DNA from: Microglena sp. YARC
Taxonomy: Eukaryota; Chlorophyta; Chlorophyceae; Chlamydomonadales; Chlamydomonadaceae
DNA length: 64,000 nt
Direction of reading: 5' to 3'
Assembly: GCA_022414725.1 (NCBI GenBank)
Contig: CM039463.1
Location: forward strand, 59,010,051 to 59,074,050
The notes below the pieces were generated by a model that saw only the letters and a program-made list of their open reading frames with translations, did not search any database and was not told the origin of the DNA. The position numbers and the translations under genes were made by a program. Of this stretch, positions 11,931 to 26,000 are shown piece by piece; position 1 is the stretch's first letter, and each line of letters starts with the position of its first letter.

Positions 11931-14900
11931 TTATTCTACACCCTCAATCTTGTCCTCAACATCCATGTACAACTGCTTCAACTTCTCGATCTGCTCCTCG
12001 TTGGCCTCCCAGTAGCCGCGTCCGTTAGCCTCCAAGAAAGTAGCAACCAGCTTGCGGAAGGAGTTAGGGTTGGCATCCATCAGTCGCTTGGCCATGTCAG
12101 CGTCCTCAATGAAGGTGCTGTTGGCCTCGTCATACACCCAGTTGTCAACCATGCCTGAGGTGGCTGACCAGCCCATGGTGTTGGTCAGACGCTTCTGAAT
12201 CTCACGCACACCCTCGTAGCCGGAGCCCATCATGCCCTCGTACCACTTGGGGTTCAGCAGCTTGGTGCGGGCGTCCAGGCGGACAGTCTCTCCAAGAGTA
12301 CGCACTTGTCCATTGGCAGTGGTAGTGTCAGCAATGTAGGCGCTAGGGACCTTGCCGTCCGCCCTCAAGCTGGACACCAGCTTGGTGGGGTCAGAGTCAA
12401 AGTAATGGGAGACGTCAGTGAGAGAGATCTCAGAGGAGTCCAAGTTCTGGAAGGTCACCTCCACAGTCTTCATGGCGGTCTCAAAGATCTCCCTTCGCTC
12501 TTCACCACCAGCTCCAGGGCGGTCAGAGTTGAAGGCAAAGGACTTGCGCTTCACGTACATCTCCTGCAGCTGGCTCTCGTCAGTCCAAGAGCTGTTCTCC
12601 ACAGCCAAGTTGACATTGGAGGAGTAGGAGCCAGAACTGTTGGAGAAGACGCGGACAGCAGCGTCACGAATGTTCTTTAGGCCCAGCGCCTCTGCCTGCT
12701 CCTTGGCATGCTTGCGCACAAAGTTCATCTCATCGGGCTCATCCAGCTCAGCAGCCATCTTCACAGCCCTGTCCAGCAACAGCATCTGGTTCACAAACAG
12801 ATCACGGAAGACACCAGAGCAGTTGACAACAACATCCACGCGGGGGCGTCCCAGCTCCTCCAAGGAAATGACCTCAAGCTTGTTAACACGTCCCAGGGCA
12901 TCAGCCACGGGCCTGATGCCGACCATCATCAGCACCTGAGCGAGGGACTCGCCGTAGGTCTTGATGTTGTCAGTGCCCCACAGGACCAGGGCAATGGTCT
13001 CAGGGTACTTACCACCGTTCTGGGACTTCTCACGGTCCAGCAGGCGGTCAACCACCAGCGCAGCTGACTTCAAGGCAGCCTGGGTGGGGATGGACTGGGG
13101 GTCCAAAGCGTGGATGTTCTTGCCCGTGGGCAGAACGTTGGGGTTACGGATGGGGTCGCCTCCAGGTCCAGGGAGGACATACTTTCCGTCCAAGCCCTCA
13201 ACCAGGGCACCGAGCTCGTTGTCCTTCACAATCTGAGTCAGGCAGAACTCAAGGTACTTGAAGGTGTTACCCAGGTCATCACGGTTGGAGGTTCCGAACT
13301 TAGAGCCCTTGAGTGCCCTCTGGATGGGGTCCTCGTACAAACCAGTGAACTTCAGGAACGCAGTCATGTAGTTGCTACCAATGCGGCCATCCAGACCAGT
13401 GTTGTCCTTCACAAACTCAGTCACCATTCCGCGGCAGCACCCAGTGATGTCCTGCAGCAGCTCAACCTCGGACAGCACACCCTTGTTGGAGCCCTTGTAG
13501 ATGGTCTCGATGTCGCGGCCGATGGAGCGGGCGAGGATACCAGGGAGACCCTTGATGGGGAGGGGGGTCTGGTCGGGGCGGTCGAGCTCACCGATGTTGA
13601 CCAGGGTGGCAATGGCCTCCATAGCAGTAGGGGCCTCACCAATGATGTGGAGTCCGCAGGGGAGCAGGCGAGACTCAATCTCCATCAGCTTGCTGTACAC
13701 CTGGCCGACGACAACGTCTCGCTCATCGTGGGTCAGGGTCATGGCAGCCTCATCGTCAAGGGGCAGGCTCACGTCCTTGTCCAGGTTGCACTGACGGGCA
13801 GTGGAGATGATGGTGGCAACAATCTGGACAGCCCTGCCAGACTCACGCATGCCTTGGTAGGAGGCAATCAGCTCCTTCAGCTCCTTCAGTCCCTTGTAGA
13901 GGCCAGCGTTCTCAGCAGGGGGGGTGAGGTAGGAGATGGTGTTGGCGTATGATCGACGCTTGGCGATGGTGGCCTCGGAGGGGTTGTTGGCAGCGTAGTA
14001 GTAGATGTTGGGGATGCTGCCAATGAGGGCATCAGGGTAGCAGGTACCGGCCATGCCGACCTGCTTTCCGGGCATGAACTCCAAGGATCCGTGGGTGCCG
14101 AAATGGAGCACAGCATCTGCCTTGAAGATTTTCTCCAGGTAGGTGTAGTAGGCGGCGAAGCCGTGGTGGGGGGAGGCTGACCTGCTGAACAGCAGTCGCA
14201 TGGGATCACCCTCATATCCAAAGGTGGGCTGCACGCCAATGAACACGTTACCGTACTGCTTTCCATAGATCAGCAGGTCCTGTCCGTTGGTGTTAAGCGT
14301 GCCAGGGGGCTTGCCCCAGTTCTCCTCAAGGGACTCGGAGTATGGGCACAGGTCTTGGTACTCGTCCATGTTCATCTTGTAGGCGATGTTCAGGTCAGCG
14401 GAGTTGAACTTGGAGTCACCGTTATTGACAATGCTGTCAATGAGGCCCCTGTCGTTGATTGGGAGGGAGCCAACATTGTAGCCTTGCTTCTGCAAGTTCT
14501 TCAGCACCTTCAGGATGGAGCCAAAGACGTTCAGGTAGGCGGCAGTACCCACATTACCCTTGTCAGGAGGGAAGGAGAACACAGTGACGGCAATCTTCTT
14601 CTCAGCATTGGGCTTGTTGCGCAGCTTGGCCCAGTTGATGGCGCGCATGCTCATGGAAGCAATGCGGTCGGGCAGGGAGTGGGACTTGCCAGTGTTGCTG
14701 TCCCTTCCAGCGAACACGATGGGCTCAATGGCGCCATCCAGCTCAGGGAGGGCAACCTGCAGGGCGACCTGGACAGGGTGGACACCCAGCTCAGAGGCCA
14801 TCCACTCCTCAGTGGTCTGGAAGACCAGGGGGAGGGAGCACATGTAGGGAACGTTGAGACCGGTGAGGGCTTCAACGGCCTTGGGTGCATCCTGGCGGGC

Positions 14901-17900
14901 AGGGCCACCAACCAGGGCAAAGCCGGTGAGGGAGACGACAGCATCCACGTAAGCCTTGCCCGTGCCCATGGGGTCGTAGAAGAACTTCTTCACGGGGGAA
15001 GAGAAGTCAAGTCCACCAGCAAAGACGGGGATGACCTATGGGAGGAACAAGTAGGATGGTAGGTTAGTATGTGGGGGTGGGGGAAGGTGGGGGAAGGTGA
15101 GGTTCAGGGACAAGGGGTGGCATCGTAGATAATGAGGTGGAAAGGGAGGCTGGGTTGGGGGTGGGATAGTTGGTGGGGGTGGGATGGCAGATTGAAAGTG
15201 CACTGGACTAGGTGGTAGGCCATTCACATCAACTTCTGGTAGGTAGGCTCGTAGATGATTCTGGGTCCAGGGGACTCGGCTACCAAAAATATCCAATGCT
15301 CTGGCACCAACACCTCGCTTTCATGAAACCATAAGCCCACCACCACCATCATACGTCCTTAAAACAGCCAGCACCCATTATCCCCATTCACGCACCACCA
15401 CTGCCCATCATGTTAGCGTCTCACCTTGGCACCCCTAGCCTCCAGCTCAGAGACGACACCGGAGTAGTGGCCCTCATCACCAGTTACCAAGTGGGAGCGC
15501 TGCAGCACCACACCAACGACGGGAGCATCCTTCTTGAAGGTCATGTCCTTGCGGGTGTCATACCAGTTCAGGTACTCCTTCAAGTCTTCGTACATGCCAG
15601 GGGCGGTAGGATGCCAGATGCCAACCTCAGGGAAGAGGACGGGGTCAGCGACAGCTACAGCAGATCCTTGCATAGCGGGGACGTACTCCTGGGCGATGGT
15701 GATGAGCAAGTTCTCGAGGTTCTCGGTGTTTCCTCCCAGCCAGTACTGCAGGGAGTTGACGAAGTTGCGCGCGTCCTTGGCCTTGTCAGAGGGCAGGAAC
15801 TTGAGGACCTTGGGAAGGGTGCGCACCAGCTTCAGCAGACCCTCCTCAAAGTTGTCGTTGTTCTGTGGTGGGGTAACGGGAAGAGGGGTGGATGAGTGGG
15901 TGGAGGTTGGATTGAGGGGGGGTGGGGTGGATGGGGGTAAGGTGGCTCAAGGCAATTAGTTTGGTTGATTAGCAAGCAGGTGAGGAGAAAGCCTCACCCT
16001 CAGTTGTATGTGCATCATTCCATGGATGGAATTTCTATTGAAGCATAATAACAACTAACCAGGTGATAGCATGCCTTTGGGACTCACAATAGCCAACACT
16101 ACCCCACGCCACCCCACGCTACTCCAAGGCAGTGCATGTAGGCAATGAATTGGACCAATGCTAGCTCTAACAAAATCTTGATTGCATTTGTGCTATTCCC
16201 AGGCAGTGATCTCATTACCCTGTGACCCATCCTGTTGGCAGGCTCCTCCAGTGTCAGTGCCACTATCAGCCAACTCAGCCTACTGCAATCTGATGCCCAA
16301 TCCCAACATGATATTGATATTTTTCTTGTTATCAACAAAGCAACCCAACTCCATCTGTATGCCACCATCTGATACCCAGTCCTAAACTAATATCGTGATC
16401 TCATAATAGCCAGCCCACTTGTGTGATATCTGATACCCAATACACTCAAGATATCATGGACAATCACATCGCAACCCAACCTGTCTCAGTGCCACAGTCA
16501 TCAGACAGTTGGCTCCATCATGCAACAAACCAATCTGAAATCCAGCAGGGCACCAGAAAATATGAGATCATCATTGTCATCACAACCATCACCATCATCG
16601 CTTTGAAGATCTCACCTTGCGGGCAGACTTGATGAAGTCACCAATGATGGACTTGCTCTGGCCCAGCTGGGACATGGAGAAGGTACCGAGCTTGTTCAGC
16701 TGCATCACTGCGGGCATGGAAGGGAAGACAACGCAAGCATCCAGACGGTCCCTGACAGGGGCAACAGCCTCAACAATCTGCACAGCAAGTCAGTGATAAC
16801 GAGTGTGTATGGCATGAAGGGATAGGACGGGGTGAGGAGGGATGGGGGGGAAGGGGCGGGGGAGGTTGGATTGGAGATGAGGGTAGGGTGAGGGAAGGAT
16901 GGGTGTGGAAAGGGTGGGTTGTAGGGCAGCGGAAGATAGGGTGCAGGAAAAAGGGGGGTAGGGAAGGATGGGGGAGGAACAAGTGAGGTAGGGTCTGAGT
17001 GAGGGGGGCAGGGGTGGAGAGGAGGCAATCACCATCATCCGTGCAACTACAATCATCCCTGCATACATTGAGCAAACCGATTACAACAGTTATCCAGTCA
17101 TTCTGCACAGTTGAACTAGCATAGATAGTACTGCCCCACCCTGTGCAGGTGCCTCAGTCCATAGGTAATGCCAACAGACCAGAGGAAATGCCAACAGTCC
17201 AGAGGCAAGCTAAATGGGCTACAAGACTCCCCTGCTGCTACTCAAACTGACTTTAGTGCCTGCCACTTGTACTGAACACACCTTCTCAGCCAGCTCCTCA
17301 ATAAAGATCAGGGATCCAATGAAAACGTTGGCGGTCTCCAGATCCTTCTTGAAGGCGTTGAGGTTGTCCGCATCACGGAGCTCCTCAAGGAGATAGCCGA
17401 CAATCTCAAAGCAGACCTGCAAAAGCAATCCAACAGGGCTCATTAAGTCAACAGAAATTGAGATAGTGTGTCTGATCATGTACCAGTGTTTGCTGGCTAG
17501 AAGTTGTGCCGGTAACCTGATCAGGGTTGGAAGGGCAATATTGCATAACATCAGGCCTCGTGTTCTGTACAAATGTGTTCTGTACAAATGTGGTATGCCC
17601 ATCCACACAGGTCATCAACTTCTTACTTAGTTATCAAAACTGACACTAATAAAACCACCAATTTAAACTGACAATCTAAACTTCATAAAACCCACAGCAT
17701 GAAGGTACTGATTGCACGTTCTGGAGAATCGGCGCGTGAAACATTAGTAACAACCTTCTGATCACATCATGACAAATAAATAAGGATGATGAAATCATTG
17801 GCTTGACGCGACACCAACCTGATCACCCAATTAACACAGCCATCCAAAGACCATGCAACATCGCACCTTGTCGTTCTTCTCGTTCAGGCTCTTCACTGCA

Positions 17901-19000
17901 GTAGAGAGCGCAGACTGGTACTGAGACTCAAGCACAACGTACACCACCTTCACATAGACGCGGGCCTTAGGGTCCTTAGGGGTGACCCGACGAGACTCGG
18001 GGTCAACGCTGGTGAACAGACCACTTCCACCTGAGAGGTGGAATAGGTGCAAGGTGGAGATAAATAAACCTTGACAAGGTGCACTGTACTGTCCAATGCA
18101 TCACCATGAAGTACTTAATAACGTAAGTGCGTTGGAGTTACGACATTGCACATTACTTGGATGGTCCAGGAACCATCATTGTAGCGTCTAGCTGCAGGGT
18201 GTGACCACTTCTACTACATGCATCCCTACAATCCTTCAAGATTCCACAAAGCAGGCTTAGCTGCTTGATCCAGCTTTCCCAGCCTGTACCACATGCTTGG
18301 AGGGGTGTACTGCCAAGGCCAACCAAGTATTCATCTCGAGAGAAGATGCTCCGCTTGTCTGAGGATGGTTCCTTCGGATCTTCCTAGACTGATATACGCC
18401 GAATGCGAGGATGGATTTGAGCTGCACAGTATCAATCGCCGAGCTAGCCGACACGGGGCGTGAGTCACTGGGGAGTCACTATAACTAGCATCCGATGGCC
18501 AGCTAGACTTGCCTAACCCAAATTGCTGCTAATCATCGAGTGCACACTATTCTCACCCTCATCGCGCATGTCGATGGACACAGGTTTGGACGAGCCACCG
18601 TTCTTGAAGCTGGTCATGGAAGGCCTGGGCCCAGTAGCCACCTTGCAAGACACCTGAGAGATTAGCGATTGTGATGGGCGGGTTAGCGTGCGTGTATGTG
18701 GGCGATCAAGTCAGACAGGTGCAGGAGCGGGGTAGGCATCGCAGTAGATTAGTGGAGAACCCTGTACAGTGATAAGATCGAGTACAGGAAACAGGGCAAG
18801 ATCATCGGACTCACATTGCGAGAGACGGCTGGCACAGTCTTGGAGACAGACACCTACGCGGGGAGGGAATTGGGCAGGTAAACATCCGATGGGTGGAGTC
18901 AAGATTTGTCTAACGGGAGGGCCGATGGCCTGGCTGCAATGCGACCTACAGTCTTAGAGCTAGCGCCCTGAGCCACTACGCGGCTTCCAGCTTGTAGCAT
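11931..19000 (-). CDS. CHLH: Magnesium-protoporphyrin IX chelatase, H subunit (plastid precursor)
   Basis: Complete 8-exon gene, 1396 aa. Exons (gene order): 18950-19000, 18815-18853, 18557-18653, 17867-18030, 17282-17416, 16616-16777, 15425-15862, 11931-15035; every junction has GT/AG and the phases agree. The protein binds protoporphyrin IX and, with CHLI and CHLD, inserts Mg2+ as the committing step of chlorophyll synthesis in the chloroplast. Residues 1 to about 45 ([16 protein letters not shown] on) look like a transit peptide spread over three tiny exons. The N-terminal chelatase domain follows ([33 protein letters not shown]), then the CobN-type domain with [53 protein letters not shown] near residue 674, [20 protein letters not shown] and PKWYEGMM. 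Length fits the family. Start: first ATG giving an in-phase chain; ACT/GTAGGT is the exon 1 donor. Introns are 100-1000 bp with no exon-edge repeats. Confidence 0.97.
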
Positions 19001-19749
19001 TGTTATGATTAGGTGCAATGAAGGAAACAACGACCCAGAGAGACAGGCCGTAAGGATACTCAATTATCTCAGTTCATCTTATGATACAGGGATCAAGATT
19101 CAGAAGTGGCATGCCACTGTTCTGATAATACTGCTCCGGTACAAATATCTATACGTGCAAGCACCGTGGCACTTCAGCGTCCTCATGTGCGTGACGTGTC
19201 GCCTCTTATTCCCACGTGGTTGGCCTCATCCGCTCGAATCTACAACCAAATATAACCGCCCTGCACTGTTCGCTCGCGCTCGTGGGCAGAGAATCATCAC
19301 GCATCGCGTCGTCCGAAGAAGATATTTCCCAGGAAGCTTAGGAGACCATTTATTCCCCCCGATCTACTACTACGGGGCCCTTCAAGATCGTTCATCTGCC
19401 GCTCTTTGCCTGATCATTACCTGATCATGATCCATGCCTCCTGCCACCTTCGTTTCGCCCCGGGGCGCTGCCAGGGGCCACGACAGTTGGTTGGTTGATG
19501 GATTTTTCCATCGGGCCACGGCACCTCGATTGTGTCTGTTGACTGCGTCGCTTGAATCTGTCGGCTTGTTAAGATCGGGCGTCGATCGAGGAAATATATG
19601 GCGGATTGAACCAAACGCTCAGTGACCTGATGGGGTCAGCATGATGCACAATTACCGATTCGTTGGTTGATGCGGTCTGCCATGTTGATCCAGCTGATCT
19701 AGTAACGTCTTCATCTCTCCAGTGATCTGGGTGTTTCCAACCCGTAGGC

Positions 19750-19935
19750 GTTTGCTGGGCACGAACTAAAATCGTGCGCAGGGCACGAACTAAAATAGTG
19801 CGCGTTGCTGGGCACGAACTGAAATCGAGCGCATTGCTGGGCACGGACTAAAATCGTGCGCATTGCTGGGCTCGAACTAAAATCGCCCGGATTGCTGGGC
19901 ACGAACTAAAATCGCCCGCATCGCTGGAAACGAAC
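19750..19935. repeat. ~30-bp tandem repeat, about 6 copies, upstream of CHLH
   Basis: Units of TGCTGGGCACGAACTAAAATC followed by GTGCGCAT or GCCCGCAT, with small variation. It lies about 750-930 bp upstream of the CHLH start and just past the stop of the next gene, in the 1.1 kb between the two minus-strand genes. Whether it is promoter, 3' flank or neutral minisatellite is not visible. Confidence 0.85.
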
Positions 19936-20098
19936 TCAATTCGTGGCACATCTAATCGGGTGCATGACTTTATTGCTCTTTTTGTTCCTGAATGGATGGT
20001 TGGAAGACCCCCCCCCACACACACACACCGGTAGTGAATTTAATCGGAATTTAGTGGTGCCTTCAAATTGGTAGGCAAACTGAGGGGGCGGAAACTAA

Positions 20099-23000
20099 CT
20101 ATCGCTGCTTTTTCGATTCGGCCGCCTGGCGACGAAGAGAAGGGCATTCAGGTACCAACTTTCTATCGTAGATGTAGCTAAACACTGTAGCGTTACTGCG
20201 GACAGGGGACGCAACAAACGCCGCAACGAAAATGGTGTAGTATGAAAGGGTTGACTGCGGGTTTTCCAGTGCATTCTGATTTATGAAGGGCATAGCTGGA
20301 AATCAAGCACGTGCCCGAAGGGCCTAGAACTATCCTCCCAACGATTTGCTTTCTCCTACCCACGTTCGACCACCGATCGTCATTCCTGAGCCTTGCAGCA
20401 ATATCCCGTGGGCGGAGGGATTTCCACCGTGCAGGAGAGCGCCCAAAAGGATCACACTTGACAATTTAACCCATAACATAAATTTGCATATCGGTATTCA
20501 AAATACTGTGTGATAAAACGATTTATGAGGGGAGCTCCCACATGGTTCTGCTTGTATGTGCGTTCCAGTTTGGGGATGTGTAACTTACTGTCATTGATGC
20601 ATGTTCTGTCAGCCAACTACCGTATGCGCCCAAGAATTTGGCGTAAACTTTGGCGGATGGGTCTCGCCAATTCTGGTGGGGCTTGGCGCCTAGGCCAAAA
20701 CAGGGAGCCCCTAGAACTAGGGCCGTCCGCCAACATTGTGGCGGGGTTCACTTCAATACAGTGTAGCCTGCACCCCCAAGGTTCAAACACCACAAGGGTC
20801 AAGTTATAGTCAAACGACCATCAGGCCATTAAATTGTTAGATCCCAGTGTTTGCTGGCCGAGTAAACCTTGGTGCCTAGTGTTTGCTGGCAGAGTAAACC
20901 TTGGTGGTATAAAATCTGCCACATCAGGCTCTGAATTTGATCGTTACATTTATTTGTATCCAACTCTGGGATGCTCTGTGTTTTCTTTTGACTCACACCT
21001 GAATCTGGTTTGAATGGAATGTTGAATTAGTAAATGGCCTTAGATCTGCTGGATACCTCGTTCACTACGAAGTTATCACCGTTGGAACAACTGGTACTAT
21101 TCCAACCTCTTTTTTGACTTCTATGACCACACTTGGACTTAAGAGACCGTGTGCCCTTAAACTGGCGGGCACAGTCCACTCCCACACCATCACTACCTTT
21201 CAGAGTATTTTACAGTGCAGACGTTTTATGGAAGCACACCCCGGGTCGATACCCGGGGACTAGCACACAGACCGTCCCCCCTCTCAGGTTTTGTCTTGCC
21301 AGCTGCATTGTGCTGGTGCTTCCCAACCGGGGTGAAACCCCCCCGTATTAAGCTGCACCGTCATGATGTGGCCACGATGCCTGCCGGTCAGGCATCGGTG
21401 GTGATTCTTTTTACTGAGGTGGCCCTACGTATACGGTGACTATGGCTAGCTCCGGCTTACGCTATGGTGTCCTTAACTTCACGTCCTGTGAGTAACGGTA
21501 TTACACGGATGTAACAATTTCAATTTCAATTGATTGGAATGAAAACAATGTAAAAGGATTCCGCCAATTTGTAACTAGAGCAAATTTATGGAGCCCCCCA
21601 TTTTCGAAAAACCCACAAACTTTAATGGCGAAAAAACATTTCAGTCGTTTTGGGGATTTTCCGCCAACCCTATTTACCGCCATTTTCTTAGGCGCATATA
21701 TACGGTATGGGCTGCTCACCATCTTCCCATTCCAAGCCGAGGAAAGCTCGAGAAGTGATCTCCACAGCAGCCAGCAGGGTACTTCAGGAGAACCCCTAGC
21801 TCTGCTGCCTGAGACGCAACCAATTGTATAGCTTGCGTCCTACGACGCAACAGACCCTTCCTTCTGGTCAATGGAACCTCCCCTCGCTGCCTCCTGCGAC
21901 ACAATGGTCTTTTCGACGTTGCGTATGCGACAGAGGATACAGCGTCCTTACATTACATTACATTACATTACATTACATTACATTACATTACATTACATTA
22001 CATTACATTACATTACATTACATTACATTACATTACATTACATTACATTACATTACATTACATTACATGTTAAAGTCTACTTGACACCGCGAGGGTGTAT
22101 GAGACTCTGTGCTTTAAACAAAAAGAAAAAGCACCCACAAAGCAAAAAACCCCATTACATCAGGTATGTGTCGAGGACAAACAAACCAAGCTCCCAACCA
22201 CCGTTTTGGTGGCGTAGGTATTAAACCCCCTAGAGCCGGACCCAGATCTCAACCACTTACAGTGGCGGAGGTAAGAAGCTAAAAAAAAGCTAAATGAGAA
22301 GTCACAAGAAGAAAAGAAAAAAAGGGATAATAAATTACGGAGCCACTAAGCAGTCCAGGACTTCCTGTCTTGCTCTTCTACAAGTAGAAAGTCCTGAACA
22401 GTAGAAAGTCCTGAACAACCCTGGTCCACAGATCCCAGGTCTCCAAGTGGGATAGTTGGTCTAAACCAGAAACTCAATATTTCCACTAAAAACTGTTTGG
22501 TTATTTACAGGGTACTTCGACATGCAACACAACGACATTACCTTAAACCCATATTTAAATTCTCAAACCCCAAACACTTGCTAGTTCAGCTCAGAATCAG
22601 AGCTAGGATAGGGTTTTTGCTAGATGTATTTGTCCAACTTAGTCTAAATCCACATGAAAGACAACGCATGGATACCGCTAGTTGACAAGATCCCCACGCA
22701 CCCTACTGTGACCCCACAATTAAAATTGTTGGAGGAGGCATGGGCCTCACAAGCTGAGGAGGGTGGTGGTGGTGGTGGTGGTGGTGGTGGTGGTGGTGGG
22801 GTGGAGGGGTGGGTGGGCGGATGGGGTGTGTGTGGGTGGTGGTGGTGGGGGGTGGGGGGCGAAGGGGGAAATAAAAAATCCTGGGCAGAGGGCATGAGGG
22901 CGCAATTAAAATAACTTTTCAGGCACCCCGGGTACATTTAACAACAATGCTCGAATGTGAAAGAGGAGCCGATTTCCTGTCGAAACATGCCGGTCTCGTG

Positions 23001-26000
23001 AAATTCTGACGATGCCGGATCCGACCTTTTTGCTAACTTTTTACTGAGTGAGTAGTATCACACTATCACTTCGGAATCTGACAAATCGAAGCGTCTCGGT
23101 GAGGCGAGTCCATTGGCACTGTCGCGTTCGTCATGCATTCTATTATGGGGTGGGTGGGGGGGGGCAGGGCAACGAATCCTCGCCGACCTAGCGACTGCGT
23201 CAAGCTAGACAGATGTCCCGCACGAGCAACAGAAGAAGGAGCCGACTGAAGACGCTCACCAGGTCCCACGGATGAAGCTCCATCACATGTTCCCAGATGT
23301 AGTTCTCCTCTAAGAAAACCAAAATAAAGGGTGCTGCTACCGCACTTTTTAGCCCCCATCCCGCCACTTTTTTTGCGCCCTCCTGCATTTTTTTGCGCCC
23401 TCCTCCTTTTTCTCTTTTTTTGCGCCCTCCTTTTTTTCTCCCTCCTTTTTTTTTCGCCCTCCTTTTTTTGCGCCCTCCTTTTTTTCGCCCTCCTTTTTTT
23501 TTTCGCCCTCCTCCTTTTTCTCTTTTTTTGCGCCCTCCTCCTTTTTTTCTTCTTCTTGTGACTTCTCATTTGTTAGCTTCTTACCTCCGCCACTGTAAGT
23601 GGTTGAGATCTGGGTCCGGCTCTAAGGGGTTTAATACCTACGCCACCAAAACGGTGGTTGAGAGTTTGGTTTGTTTGTCCTCGACACACCCCTGATGTAA
23701 TGGGGTTTTTTGCTTTGTGGGTGCTTTTTCTTTTTGTTTAAAGCACAGAGTCTCATACACCCTCGCGGTGTCAAGTAGACTTTAACATGTAATGTAATGT
23801 AATGTAATAGAGAAAACTTCTTAGACTATTGATAAGTACGTTTTTTTAATTGCAGTTTTTTCATCAACCCTCATCTACCCACCCAACTTTGGAGGCCCAT
23901 ACCTTTCTGCCTACTCGGCCAAACTGAAAAACACGTCCATATTCTTCATCCTTTCTACGAGCTCTACACAATTGGATGATGGGGTCATTTTGCTTACCCC
24001 CCCCCCCCCCGGTTGTAAAATTGGCGGAGTACCAGGACGCAGAGCTGGGATCCTCCTGAACAACCCTGATTGTGAGCACTGAGCAACCGGAAGGCAGCAG
24101 ATAGACCATGTCATCATTAGTCAACCCAACTCGCGAGGGTAATTAGATGGTAGGATCTGGGGTCCAGAAGTTACAAAACCTCAATCTATGCTCAATCAAT
24201 TTGAGAAACAACATTCTGAATAAGCTAGGGGGAACATTTCTTGCACATGGGTACAGTGCACCGACACAATAGCAGTGGAAAAGCGCTGAACCCATCTACC
24301 ACCACATACATTTCCACAACACACAAACTTGAAAAATGTTTAAAAACGCTCCTCCATCTTCTGCTTCTCAATCTCATACAAGCACCACCTGCACGATTTA
24401 AAGGGGGCAGTTGGACAGACTGTCAGAAAGTGTATATTTACCTAAGTTATTAACAAAGCACATCCACCCATTCCGTTGCTTTCCGGCCTGCCTCACACCC
24501 TGCCACAGATGCTGCTATATGCACTGCCACACGCCTAGCCACAAACCCTGCTGAAACTGTAGGGTGAGAGCACAGCCACACACCCTACCACTCACCCAGC
24601 AACCCACCCTGCTGTATACCCTACCACACACCCTGTCAAACAACCTGCTTCCACCGTGTGAAACATCATTGCGCAGCACTTCAACCACTACGGCACATGC
24701 AACATCCTCTCACGTACAACCCCCTTGTTTTACAAAAACTGGAGCTACAAGCAGTGTATTTTTTGTGTGCTACCGGTCACACATTGTGCGACGCGGTGCG
24801 ACCCCTGTGCAACCCTCAGGTGTGCGAGTTTAGGGCCAAGTGGGCCCTTGGTCGCCATGAAGTGCACTTCGTGGCAACCGCGGGTGAGTGACATGTGCCC
24901 TGGGTCATGTGACATGTGTCCAGCCTAGGTAGCTCAGGCCTACCCCTGGTGGAAATGACCTAGTCAGAACTGTGAAAGTGACCCATGGATCATGCATGGG
25001 CCGACCTGCCCAAGCCAGACAGTACAGATGTACAATCTAGGAGTCTTGAAGTCTACTCGAGCCCTGGAGCTACTTAGTTTGACTGATGGTTGAGTGGTTG
25101 ATTGTTGCAATGAGGCATGATCGAAATTGACCGTAGTAAACCGCACGCGCCTGCGCTGCTCGCGTTTGTCGACCGTTTAAACCCTGTCGCGACTTATCCT
25201 TTGAACCCTGTTAGAACAGCCATGCGAGTCTGCACCACCTACCCCTCTTCCAACGTCCTACCAAAGCACCAACTCAATGTTTACGTCGACTTCGTGGGGG
25301 AAGTCGGACCTTGGGCGTGGCCCCCTTCCCCTCAACCCCTGCCTTGGGGAAATTGCTTAGGCAGAGGTCTATGCCATGCCGGCAGAGGTTGCACCAACAC
25401 AGGAGACAGGTGTGATGAGGGTGTATGTGTGTCCAGTGTATGTGTGTCTTGCGCGCGTGTATGTGCGTAGATGCTTGGACTAACAGACGTGTGTAAAATA
25501 AAATGCAAGTTTTCTTGAAGACCCCCCCCCTCCCCCCCCCCCCCCCCCCCCCCCCCCCCACACACACACACAAAAAATGCTGACACCACAGTTGATAGTA
25601 TCACGATGTGATATGATCAAACATACACTTTTCTTATGATGCTCAAGGAATGTGTATAGATGATAACTTAATAGTGAGTATGTTTTAGGTTTGCATGAAC
25701 GTTGGGGCTAGGTTGTAGTACTAGACTAGTGATTATTTTTCTGGACAATTAGCTTAGCTTGGCTTGGCAAAGTCGTTACAAACCAGTGTAACATAAGTCA
25801 TCCATGTGCAAAATACATGTTCTCTAATACCCCCCCCCCCCCCCCCCCCCAAAAAAAATCCCCCTTAATGAAGCCCTACCACACCGACCGAGAATGAGGC
25901 TTGGGTCGCCACTTGTGGCTACCAAAATGGCCCCAAGAATTCTGAAAAAAGACACTGGCTACAAGGCAAAGACAGAGGACTGGACCACTTACCCCTGAGC

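Noticed and set aside
12306..15062. Long plus-strand frames opposite CHLH (for example 13110-13952 and 14355-15062)
   Set aside because: Antisense shadows of the biased codon use of CHLH exon 8; no family resemblance, no splice context.
21949..22068. Telomere-like repeat (ATTAC)n
   Set aside because: It is the tail of a LINE fragment, has the wrong unit for algal telomeres (TTTTAGGG or TTTAGGG), and two short-tailed copies share the same body.
22654..22914. Gly/Trp-rich plus-strand frame
   Set aside because: Produced by the GGT microsatellite in an intron of the QCR8-like gene.
23066..23569. Lys/Arg-rich 167-codon minus-strand frame
   Set aside because: Its basic part is the translation of the CGCCCTCC-T(n) repeat; only the 48-nt exon-like piece 23260-23307 is retained.
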